DNA from: Aurantiacibacter marinus
GTDB lineage: Bacteria > Pseudomonadota > Alphaproteobacteria > Sphingomonadales > Sphingomonadaceae
Reading direction: 5' to 3'
Length of the DNA stretch: 64,000 nt
Assembly: GCF_001021555.1 (NCBI RefSeq)
Contig: NZ_LDCP01000001.1
Coordinates: 310,001 to 374,000, forward strand
The notes under the pieces were generated by a model. It was not told the DNA's origin. It searched no databases and saw only the letters and a program-made list of their open reading frames with translations. Below are positions 57,302-64,000 of this stretch, in pieces. Position 1 is the first letter of the stretch, and each line of letters starts with the position of its first letter. Position numbers and translations under genes: made by a program.

Positions 57302-58082
57302 ATTGGCGCGCGATACGTGTTGCCCTTTCAGCCAGCCGCTCAACACCGGCCGTGTGGATGCCGGGGGAACAGGCCAGCAGGCCGAAGGCACGCGGATCCT
57401 GTTTGTTGTAGGCCAGCGGATTGCCGAACGCATCCGTGACGCTGGCTCCTGCTTCGCGTGCGATTAGTGCCGCCGCGCCGATATCCCATTCATAACCCCA
57501 CCTCAGCGTGGCCACCAGATCGGCTCGGTTGTCTGCGACCATCGCCACGCGCAAGGCGATAGAGTTGGGCTTTTCGACCATCACCAGATCGCTATCTTCC
57601 CGGGGCAAGGAATCCGCCGGAACACGCGCGGCCGGGAATTTCTTGCGGCGGCTTGCCGCCAGACGCTCACCATTAAGCCAGGCACCCTTGCCCGCCACTG
57701 CCGACCACACTTCCCCCCGCGCCGGTGCCACCAGTGTGCCCAGCAGTGGCCTGCCGCCGCTGATCAGCGACACAGATACGGCCCAGCCACTGCGGCCACG
57801 GATAAAATCTCGCGTCCCGTCGATGGGATCGACCAACCAGATCAGCGATTTGTCCAGCCGCCCCGCATCATCCGCAGTCTCTTCGCTCAACCAACCTGCG
57901 GCGGGCAGCAAATGCCCTAACTCTCGCTTCAGAAAGACATCGACTTCGAGGTCAGCTTCGCACACCGGACTGCCAGGAGTTTTCTCCCAGCTTTTCAGCG
58001 CATGGCCCGCGCCCGGCCACCGGCCGAGCGCCATATGACCCGCCTCACGGCAGATCTGTTCCAGTTTCATCGTGTCGATCAT
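57300..58082 (-). CDS. cysQ: 3'(2'),5'-bisphosphate nucleotidase CysQ-like (IMPase superfamily)
   Basis: 260 aa from ATG at 58082 (MIDTMKLEQ); an ATG at 58070 would give 256. Mg-binding motifs: GWLSEETADD, WLVDPIDGTRDFIRG, and the C-terminal WDIGAAALIAREAGASVTDAFG. Family enzymes remove the 3'-phosphate from PAP/PAPS in sulfate assimilation; CysQ is inferred from the GTRDFIRG pattern, and inositol-phosphatase activity cannot be excluded. No other cys genes are nearby. The open frame to 58196 is rejected. Diverges from sucC across 106 bp. Confidence 0.85.
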   Translation of the reverse strand: MIDTMKLEQICREAGHMALGRWPGAGHALKSWEKTPGSPVCEADLEVDVFLKRELGHLLPAAGWLSEETADDAGRLDKSLIWLVDPIDGTRDFIRGRSGWAVSVSLISGGRPLLGTLVAPARGEVWSAVAGKGAWLNGERLAASRRKKFPAARVPADSLPREDSDLVMVEKPNSIALRVAMVADNRADLVATLRWGYEWDIGAAALIAREAGASVTDAFGNPLAYNKQDPRAFGLLACSPGIHTAGVERLAERATRIARQ

Positions 58083-58188
58083 GGTCGTCGTGGCAAATGA
58101 AACGGCCAAGGAGTGATTGCAAGGCTCTTCCGATGATGCTTTAGCGCGCAGCGAACCAACCCATATCAAAGCATGAAGGCTCGCCCCC

Positions 58189-59388
58189 ATGAACATCCAC
58201 GAATATCAGGCCAAGGAACTGCTCGCCAAATTCGGTATCGGCATTCCTACCGGCTATCCGGCAACGACGGTTGAAGAGGCTGTAGAGGCCGCCGGGAAAC
58301 TGCCCGGACCGCTTTACGTGGTGAAGGCCCAGATTCATGCTGGCGGACGCGGCAAGGGCAAATTCAAGGAACTGGGCGCGGATGCCAAGGGCGGTGTGCG
58401 CTTGGCCAAAAGCGTGGATGATGTCCGCGCCGATGCGGCTGATATGCTCGGCAATACGCTGGTAACGATCCAGACAGGCGACGAGGGCAAGCAGGTCAAT
58501 CGCCTTTACGTCACCGACGGCGTCGATATCGCGCAGGAATATTACCTCTCCATGGTCATCGACCGGGAAACGAGCCGCGTTGCGATGATCGTTTCCACCG
58601 AAGGCGGCATGGATATCGAGGACGTGGCGCACAACACACCCGAAAAGATCGCCACCATCACGATCGATCCCGCCACCGGTTTCATGCCGCACCACGGCCG
58701 CGCCGTTGGCAATGCGTTGAAACTGGAAGGGGCGCTGGCCAAGGCGGCCAGCAAGCTGGCAAAACAGCTCTATACCGCCTTTACCGCGCTTGATTGCGAG
58801 ATGCTGGAAATCAATCCGCTGGTTGAAACCGAAGCTGGCGAATTGCTGGTGCTCGACACCAAGATGAGTTTCGACGGCAATGCTCTCTATCGCCATCCCG
58901 ATGTAGCCGCCATGCGGGACGAATCGGAAGAAGATCCTGCCGAGGTTGAAGCCAGCAAGCATGACCTTGCCTATATCAAGCTGGATGGCAGCATCGGCTG
59001 CATGGTCAACGGCGCAGGCCTGGCCATGGCGACGATGGACATCATCAAGCTGAACGGTGCTTTCCCGGCCAACTTCCTTGACGTTGGCGGCGGCGCGACC
59101 ACGGAAAAGGTGACCGCAGCGTTCAAGATCATCCTGTCCGATCCGGCAGTGGAAGGCATTCTGGTCAACATCTTCGGCGGCATCATGCGCTGCGATACGA
59201 TTGCAGAAGGTATTGTGGCTGCGGCGAAGGAAGTCGATCTGGACGTGCCGCTGGTTGTCCGCCTTGAAGGTACAAATGTGCAGCAAGGCAAGGATATCCT
59301 CGCCAATTCCGGCCTGCCGATCATCCCTGCGGATGACCTCGGTGATGCCGCGAAGAAGATTGTGGCTCAGGTCAAGAAAGCGGCCTGA
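58189..59388 (+). CDS. sucC: ADP-forming succinate--CoA ligase beta subunit
   Basis: 399 aa; pairs with SucD in the TCA cycle. It has an ATP-grasp domain ([58 protein letters not shown]) and the C-terminal ligase-CoA domain with [20 protein letters not shown] and [16 protein letters not shown]. sucD, which commonly follows, is not present; a convergent gene ends 7 bp away. In sphingomonads sucD is often at another locus with sucA/sucB, as I recall. Confidence 0.96.
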   Translation: MNIHEYQAKELLAKFGIGIPTGYPATTVEEAVEAAGKLPGPLYVVKAQIHAGGRGKGKFKELGADAKGGVRLAKSVDDVRADAADMLGNTLVTIQTGDEGKQVNRLYVTDGVDIAQEYYLSMVIDRETSRVAMIVSTEGGMDIEDVAHNTPEKIATITIDPATGFMPHHGRAVGNALKLEGALAKAASKLAKQLYTAFTALDCEMLEINPLVETEAGELLVLDTKMSFDGNALYRHPDVAAMRDESEEDPAEVEASKHDLAYIKLDGSIGCMVNGAGLAMATMDIIKLNGAFPANFLDVGGGATTEKVTAAFKIILSDPAVEGILVNIFGGIMRCDTIAEGIVAAAKEVDLDVPLVVRLEGTNVQQGKDILANSGLPIIPADDLGDAAKKIVAQVKKAA

Positions 59389-59395
59389 TCCGACC

Positions 59396-60295
59396 TTACC
59401 GTGTGGGCTCCGGCTCCGGCAGCAATGGCGGGGTGGAGTCCATATAGGTCAGCCAATTTTCCCAGATCGTGTGGGTCTGGCGGTCTGTCAGGCCGATTCG
59501 GCAAGTCAGCGCCATCACATTGCGGATGCTGCCCTCAATCCAGTACTGATAGATCGCCCCGCATTCCGCATCGGCAAAAAGCCTGTAAGCGGCGTCTGCT
59601 TGTGTGATCATTGCGGCGACGTCGGTGTCGCCGTCATTGCGCTCCAGAGCTGCAGCAAGATACTCTCCCCGCCGTGCCTCGGCGCGGCCGAGAACTGACA
59701 CGTAGCATTCGTTCATATCGACCGTTGTCGGCGCATCGGAACATGATGAAGTTAGCGGCGGCGCTGCATCAGCGCGCCGGAACCGGAACAGCAACTCGTT
59801 AACCTGCACTCCATCGCTGCGCATCCGCACGGCTGCCACCAGCCCATCCGGCCCATCGCAGCGCAACGTCAGCGCCTGAAAGAACGCGGCGCATTCCTCA
59901 ATCGCGAGGAGGCGGAAAGTCAGCATCTCGTCCCGCTCTTCCCAGCCGGTCAGGTCTGGGTTGAAATGCTTGAGCCGCAGGACGAGCGAGCCGCCTTCCT
60001 CCATCAGATACATATGTTCGGTAAACTGGATCCCGCCGTCATCGCCTGTTTGCACGAATATGCCGACCATTGTGCCCCGGGAGGGCGGCAGCCAGCTCTC
60101 TGCCGCGCGGTTACCGCCTATGCCAGTCCCTTCCCAAGTTCCTTCCAGCCAATCCATCTGCCCGATTTCAGCCATCGGCGGCAGATGACCCGCGGGCGCG
60201 ATACGTGTCTCCTGTGCCGATACGGCAGAGGGGATAGCTAGCGCTGCGGCCATGGCTGCCATAGGCAAGGCGAGTTCGGGAACGGGGAAGCGCAT
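59396..60295 (-). CDS. Secreted protein with N-terminal DUF6265-like and C-terminal LprI-like domains
   Basis: 299 aa. It has a signal peptide (to AVSAQET), then a lipocalin-like DUF6265-type segment (MDWLEGTWEGTG, AAESWLPPSRGTMVGIF, TEHMYLMEEGGSLVLRL, residues ~48-170), and a C-terminal LprI/DUF1311-like segment (CSDAPTTVDMNECYVSVLGR, AAYRLFADAECGAIYQYWIE, ALTCRIGLTDRQTHTIWENW) with paired Cys. LprI-type domains occur in lysozyme inhibitors. The combination in one chain is inferred from sequence motifs and is unusual to me. Convergent with sucC. Confidence 0.75.
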   Translation of the reverse strand: MRFPVPELALPMAAMAAALAIPSAVSAQETRIAPAGHLPPMAEIGQMDWLEGTWEGTGIGGNRAAESWLPPSRGTMVGIFVQTGDDGGIQFTEHMYLMEEGGSLVLRLKHFNPDLTGWEERDEMLTFRLLAIEECAAFFQALTLRCDGPDGLVAAVRMRSDGVQVNELLFRFRRADAAPPLTSSCSDAPTTVDMNECYVSVLGRAEARRGEYLAAALERNDGDTDVAAMITQADAAYRLFADAECGAIYQYWIEGSIRNVMALTCRIGLTDRQTHTIWENWLTYMDSTPPLLPEPEPTR

Positions 60296-60363
60296 CGAGG
60301 AGTCTCCTTTACAGCGGCGCGTCTCAAGCTAAGCCTGAAAACCAACGGGGTAAAGCGCCCTGC

Positions 60364-60391
60364 TTGACCTATACGTCAGACTGTTTACATA
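60364..60391 (+). promoter_or_regulatory. Candidate promoter of etfBA
   Basis: TTGACC (60364-60369), 16-bp spacer, TACATA (60386-60391), about 38 bp before the etfB ATG; GAGAGAGGACGAAG provides the ribosome site. Good -35, moderate -10. The divergent DUF6265-type gene starts at 60295. Confidence 0.45.
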
Positions 60392-60428
60392 AGCGGCAAT
60401 TGCCGAATCCGAGAGAGGACGAAGACAG

Positions 60429-61175
60429 ATGAAAATCCTCGTACCCGTTAAACGGGTCATTGATTACAACGTTAAACCGCGCGTGAAAGCGGATGGGTCA
60501 GGTGTTGATCTTGCCAACGTCAAGATGAGCATGAACCCGTTCGATGAAATCGCCGTCGAAGAGGCTATTCGCCTGAAAGAGGCGGGCAACGCGACAGAGA
60601 TTATCGCCGTCAGCGTCGGCCCCGCAAAGGCGCAGGAAACCCTGCGGACCGCGCTCGCCATGGGCGCAGACCGTGCAATCTTGGTCGAAACGGACGAACT
60701 GGTCGAACCGCTCGCCGTCGCCAAGATCCTGAAAGCCATCGCCGATGAAGAAGGCCCGGGCATCGTTATGCTGGGCAAGCAGGCTATTGATGACGATTCC
60801 AACCAGACAGGCCAGATGCTCGCCGCGCTGATGGGCCGTCCGCAGGGCACCTTCGCCAGCGAAGTTGCGATTGATGGCGACCATGTGAGCGTCACCCGCG
60901 AAGTGGATGGCGGTCTTGAGACGGTGAAGCTGTCGATGCCTGCCATCGTCACCACCGATCTTCGCTTGAACGAGCCGCGCTATGCGTCGCTGCCCAACAT
61001 CATGAAGGCCAAGAAAAAGCCATTGGATGTGAAGACACCTGCCGATTTCGGCGTCGATGTCACACCGCGCATCACAACTACCAATGTCAGCGAGCCGCCG
61101 GTTCGTCAGGCCGGTGAAATGGTTGAAGATGTCGATGCGCTGGTCGCCAAACTCAAAGCCTTGGGAGCCGTCTGA
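60429..61175 (+). CDS. etfB: Electron transfer flavoprotein beta subunit
   Basis: 248 aa. [23 protein letters not shown] is the family start; [20 protein letters not shown]-type segment, [14 protein letters not shown] and [21 protein letters not shown] (AMP-binding) follow. It carries electrons from acyl-CoA dehydrogenases to ETF-QO. The stop overlaps the etfA ATG by one base (TGATG). Confidence 0.97.
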   Translation: MKILVPVKRVIDYNVKPRVKADGSGVDLANVKMSMNPFDEIAVEEAIRLKEAGNATEIIAVSVGPAKAQETLRTALAMGADRAILVETDELVEPLAVAKILKAIADEEGPGIVMLGKQAIDDDSNQTGQMLAALMGRPQGTFASEVAIDGDHVSVTREVDGGLETVKLSMPAIVTTDLRLNEPRYASLPNIMKAKKKPLDVKTPADFGVDVTPRITTTNVSEPPVRQAGEMVEDVDALVAKLKALGAV

Positions 61176-62110
61176 TGGCCGCACTCGTAATTGCAGAACA
61201 CGCCGGCGGGCAGATTGCCGACGCGACTCTTTCCGCTGTCACAGCCGCAGCCAAACTGGGCGGCGATGTGCATGTCCTGGTTGCTGGCGGCGATGATGCG
61301 AAAGGCGCCGCCGATGCCGCTGCGCAAATCGCAGGCGTTTCCAAGGTGCTGCTGGCACAGGATGCTGCCTATGCACACCAGCTCGCCGAAAACGTCGCGC
61401 CGCTGATCGCCGGTGTTGCAGAAGGGTATGACGCGGTCCTCGCGCCATCGACCACCACTGGCAAGAACATCGCCCCGCGCGTTGCCGCGTTGCTCGATGT
61501 GATGCAGCTGTCCGACATTATCAGCGTGGAAGGGCCCAAAAGCTTCACTCGGCCGATCTATGCCGGAAACGCCATTGCGACAGTGGAAAGCAGCGATCCC
61601 AAGCTGGTGATCACCGTGCGCACCACGGCCTTCGACAAGGCTGAGGCAACCGGCGGCAGCGCTGCTGTTGAAGCGGTAAACGGCGCGGGCGATGCGGGTC
61701 TGTCCAGCTTTGTTAAACTGGATGCTGTGAAGAGCGACCGCCCCGAACTCACCAGCGCCGGGATCATCGTATCAGGTGGCCGCGCTCTGAAGGACGGCCC
61801 GACGTTCGAGCAATACATCACTCCGCTGGCGGACAAGCTTGGCGCTGCCATCGGCGCGAGCCGCGCCGCCGTGGATGCAGGCTATGTGCCCAATGATTAT
61901 CAGGTCGGCCAGACCGGCAAGATCGTTGCGCCAGACCTGTATATCGCCATCGGCATTTCCGGTGCAATCCAGCATCTGGCGGGCATGAAGGATTCCAAGG
62001 TGATCGTTGCGATCAACAAGGATGCCGACGCGCCGATCTTCCAGGTGGCGGATATTGGTCTGGTCGCAGACCTGTTCAATGCTGTTCCGGAATTGACCGA
62101 AAAACTGTAA
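61175..62110 (+). CDS. etfA: Electron transfer flavoprotein alpha subunit
   Basis: 311 aa. N-terminal domain [22 protein letters not shown]-terminal FAD domain with [53 protein letters not shown] and [16 protein letters not shown]. It forms the heterodimer with EtfB. Followed by a strong 14-bp stem-loop. Confidence 0.97.
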   Translation: MAALVIAEHAGGQIADATLSAVTAAAKLGGDVHVLVAGGDDAKGAADAAAQIAGVSKVLLAQDAAYAHQLAENVAPLIAGVAEGYDAVLAPSTTTGKNIAPRVAALLDVMQLSDIISVEGPKSFTRPIYAGNAIATVESSDPKLVITVRTTAFDKAEATGGSAAVEAVNGAGDAGLSSFVKLDAVKSDRPELTSAGIIVSGGRALKDGPTFEQYITPLADKLGAAIGASRAAVDAGYVPNDYQVGQTGKIVAPDLYIAIGISGAIQHLAGMKDSKVIVAINKDADAPIFQVADIGLVADLFNAVPELTEKL

Positions 62111-62121
62111 TTTCGTAGTTT

Positions 62122-62162
62122 CTTGCCTGCCGCGCGGCCGAGTCTGGTGCGCGGCAGGCAAG
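62122..62162 (+). terminator. Strong stem-loop after etfA
   Basis: Perfect 14-bp stem CTTGCCTGCCGCGC/GCGCGGCAGGCAAG with a 13-nt loop, 11 bp after the stop. No T run follows, so it may be a weak terminator or an mRNA 3' stabiliser; it could also act on the convergent methyltransferase gene. Confidence 0.6.
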
Positions 62163-62215
62163 CAGACTTCTGGCAATTCCGTTCACCGGCAGCGGCTTTC
62201 GTTTGCCGCGCCAAG

Positions 62216-63064
62216 TCATTCTGGGATGCGCTCGGCAAGCCAATCTGCATCATCAGTTGGCATGAAGGCATCACCCTGAATTTCGCCTTCGAAAACACGC
62301 CTTTCTTCTCCGAATTCAAGCCCGAAACGAAGGCGGTTTCCCTTCAGAATTGACGTGACAGCTTGGCTTTGTCCGTCGATTAAAGCGGTGCCGCTTACGT
62401 CCTGAAAGCTCTGCTCAAGGTCGAGCGCTATTGATTTCCCCTCGAATTCAAGCCGCCAGAGCCCGGCAACTTGCGCCGGCACGATCCACAAATATGCGCT
62501 GTATCCGCGCACCTCGCGAACGGCATCTGCGCGCCATTCGCCCATGTCGAACCTATTGCTGACGATACGGGTCCCCGGCTCAAGATCGAGAAGGCGTGGC
62601 CGAAGACGCAGGTTGACGCTGGGCAACAAGAACATGGTCACGACATCGGCATCTTGGAGCGATGTATCGAATAGGTCCTGTTCACGAAACGCAACGCGGT
62701 CCGAGAGGCCGAGCCTGTCAGCCTCGGCCTTTGCGTCATCGATCAGGGAAGGGTCCAGGTCCACGCCAAGCCCGCCTGCCCCGCGGTCAAGCGCAGCAGC
62801 GATCAGTATGCGCCCGTCACCCGTGCCAAGGTCAATGACGTAATCGGAAGGACCGACCTCCGCCATATCGAGCATCGCATCCACCATTGCCGACCTGGTG
62901 CCCACATAGGGTACGTCCAAAGGCGGGGTAATGCCAAGGAATACGCGGACTGCGCTTGCGTCAAAGCCGAAGGCGATGAGAGAAAACAATGCAAGCGTGA
63001 CCGCTACTGCAGCAGCAGCCTTCAAACCGCTGCGCCAAATGCCGATAGTCGCGCCGTCTTCCAT
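62216..63064 (-). CDS. Membrane-anchored SAM-dependent methyltransferase
   Basis: 282 aa. One N-terminal helix ([19 protein letters not shown]), then a class I methyltransferase domain: [20 protein letters not shown] (motif I), GVDLDPSLI (acidic loop), and [22 protein letters not shown]. The C-terminal 110 residues form an additional beta-rich segment. An ATG at 63064 is chosen over an overlapping TTG. Substrate is unknown; anchoring suggests an envelope or quinone-linked target, a guess. Convergent with etfA. Confidence 0.85.
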   Translation of the reverse strand: MEDGATIGIWRSGLKAAAAVAVTLALFSLIAFGFDASAVRVFLGITPPLDVPYVGTRSAMVDAMLDMAEVGPSDYVIDLGTGDGRILIAAALDRGAGGLGVDLDPSLIDDAKAEADRLGLSDRVAFREQDLFDTSLQDADVVTMFLLPSVNLRLRPRLLDLEPGTRIVSNRFDMGEWRADAVREVRGYSAYLWIVPAQVAGLWRLEFEGKSIALDLEQSFQDVSGTALIDGQSQAVTSILKGNRLRFGLEFGEERRVFEGEIQGDAFMPTDDADWLAERIPE

Positions 63065-63098
63065 CAATTTCCCGTGTCCATAATGGCGAAGAGACGCC

Positions 63099-64000
63099 CT
63101 AAAAAGCGTGAGTGAAGAAATGGATTGTCACGCCGACAAGCCCACCCACCAGTGTGCCGTTCACACGGATAAATTGCAGATCGCGGCCTACCGCGCGTTC
63201 AATGCGCAGAGTAATCGTGCTGGCATCCCAGCCCTTCACCGTGGTCGAAACAAGGCTGACAATCTGATCGCCATAGCGCGTGACCACGCCGACCAGCGTT
63301 CGCCGTGCAAAGCGGTTGACCTGCAACTGCAAAGCCGGGTCTTCGCGCAGCCGATCACCCAATTCGGCAAGGCTCTGGCCCATCTGGCCTGACATGGCCC
63401 GGTCGGGATTGCGCAGCATATCAATTAGTGAATGGCGCAGCCGCTCCCAAACGCCCATCCACCAGTCACCCACTGCGGGATTGGACAGAAGATCGTTCTT
63501 CATCCGCTCCACCTTGGCGCGCATTTCAGGATCAGATTGCAAATCGCGGGCGAGAGTGGCGAGGCCTTCTTCGATCTTGGCGCGCACAGGATGGTCGGGA
63601 TCGACATGCATTTCTGCCAGCAGGCGATACAGCCCATCGAGCACCGAACTGGCGAGCCGGTCATCCAGTCCGGTCCAGCGGATGATGGCATTGGCGCGGC
63701 TCTGAACCATTTCGCGGACCATGTCCTCATTGTCTTCCAGCGCCAGACCGCCCCACCGGATGAAGCCGTCGATCAGCGGGCGATGGCGGTTATCCGCCAT
63801 CGCGGTTTCCAGAACGCGACCCAGAAGCGGGGACACGTCCAGCTTTTCAGCCTGCCTCGCCAATCCGGCTTTTACCTCCAGGCCAAGCCGGTCCGGGTCG
63901 AGCGATTCGAGCATTTCGACCAGCAATTGCCCCGCGCCGGCACGGATGCGACCTTCGGTGTTCCCGTCACGATTGGCGAGGAAGTCCCCGGCAGAGCGCG
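63099..64000 (-). CDS. DUF445-family membrane protein (5' part outside window)
   Basis: At least 300 residues; the frame is open past 64000 (reading RSAGDFLANRDGNTEGRIRA at the edge), so the N-terminal part is missing and the TTG at 63926 is not its true start. DUF445/YjiN marks: IDGFIRWGGLALEDNEDMVREMV, IEEGLATLARDL, QLQVNRFARRTLVGVVTRYGDQIVSLVSTTVKGWD and a C-terminal helix (RVNGTLVGGLVGVTIHFFTHAF). The fold is a large helical bundle with terminal membrane helices, function unknown. Lies 34 bp upstream of the methyltransferase gene. Confidence 0.92.
   Translation of the reverse strand, partial: RSAGDFLANRDGNTEGRIRAGAGQLLVEMLESLDPDRLGLEVKAGLARQAEKLDVSPLLGRVLETAMADNRHRPLIDGFIRWGGLALEDNEDMVREMVQSRANAIIRWTGLDDRLASSVLDGLYRLLAEMHVDPDHPVRAKIEEGLATLARDLQSDPEMRAKVERMKNDLLSNPAVGDWWMGVWERLRHSLIDMLRNPDRAMSGQMGQSLAELGDRLREDPALQLQVNRFARRTLVGVVTRYGDQIVSLVSTTVKGWDASTITLRIERAVGRDLQFIRVNGTLVGGLVGVTIHFFTHAF

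Overview
This window looks like ordinary chromosomal DNA of an alphaproteobacterium, most likely Sphingomonadales and probably Erythrobacteraceae (Erythrobacter/Altererythrobacter-like). The reasons are a high-GC backbone, protein sequences of sphingomonad type, a MipZ division-plane ATPase next to panC, an alphaproteobacterial ligase-associated DEXH helicase, a DUF3035/BamF-like lipoprotein after ileS-lspA, and a petABC cytochrome bc1 cluster. The genus is inferred from gene content and sequence flavour, not from a search. I see no prophage, insertion-sequence transposase, CRISPR array, plasmid gene or rRNA.

Layout. 1-2.6 kb: glnK-amtB nitrogen-sensing operon (amtB runs off the left edge) behind a consensus sigma-54 promoter and an NtrC-type enhancer; then an EEP-family hydrolase whose 3' end lies in a 14-bp tandem repeat. 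2.6-10.9 kb: minus-strand run of PNPOx-like protein, prfC, aldose-epimerase-like protein, pheT, pheS, an AraC regulator, rplT and rpmI. 11-17.9 kb: hisN, a second AraC regulator, prs, glpX, a secreted Cys-containing protein, hom, and a lipoprotein of unknown function. 18.2-21.9 kb: tonB-exbB-exbD-exbD, followed by two decayed or diverged exbD relatives, one with an in-frame stop and no membrane segment, the other without the membrane aspartate. 21.9-29.5 kb: ligase-associated helicase, AmpG-like permease, phosphomannomutase, a membrane J-domain protein, mipZ, and divergent panC. 29.6-36 kb: tRNA-Gly, OmpA-like lipoprotein, CPA1-type antiporter, apt, and petCBA. 36-45.3 kb: pgeF, pepN, a nucleotide-sugar-epimerase-like SDR, EamA permease, threonine-aldolase-like enzyme, GNAT, PRC-barrel protein, and a pair of bacterial PH-domain membrane proteins. 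45.6-54.8 kb: tRNA-Thr, then a tightly packed co-directional run (46-aa protein, gpmA, purE, purK, folA, membrane dipeptidase, ribF, ileS, lspA, BamF-like lipoprotein). 55-64 kb: CorC/CNNM-type protein, OmpA-like lipoprotein, cysQ, sucC, a DUF6265/LprI-like fusion, etfBA, a membrane-anchored methyltransferase, and a DUF445 protein that runs off the right edge.

The genes are mainly housekeeping: nitrogen control, translation (pheST, ileS, prfC, L20/L35), purine and one-carbon metabolism, respiration (bc1, ETF, succinyl-CoA ligase beta) and envelope biogenesis or energised import (TonB/Exb, LspA, BamF-like, OmpA lipoproteins). The two most unusual signals are the degenerating exbD array and a family of about 240-260 bp non-coding repeats. 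These repeats are bounded by inverted hairpins with a GGAT/ATCC loop and show compensatory changes. Three copies occur (one of them half-length), two of them 8 nt from the 3' ends of tRNA genes and one 3 nt after a stop codon.
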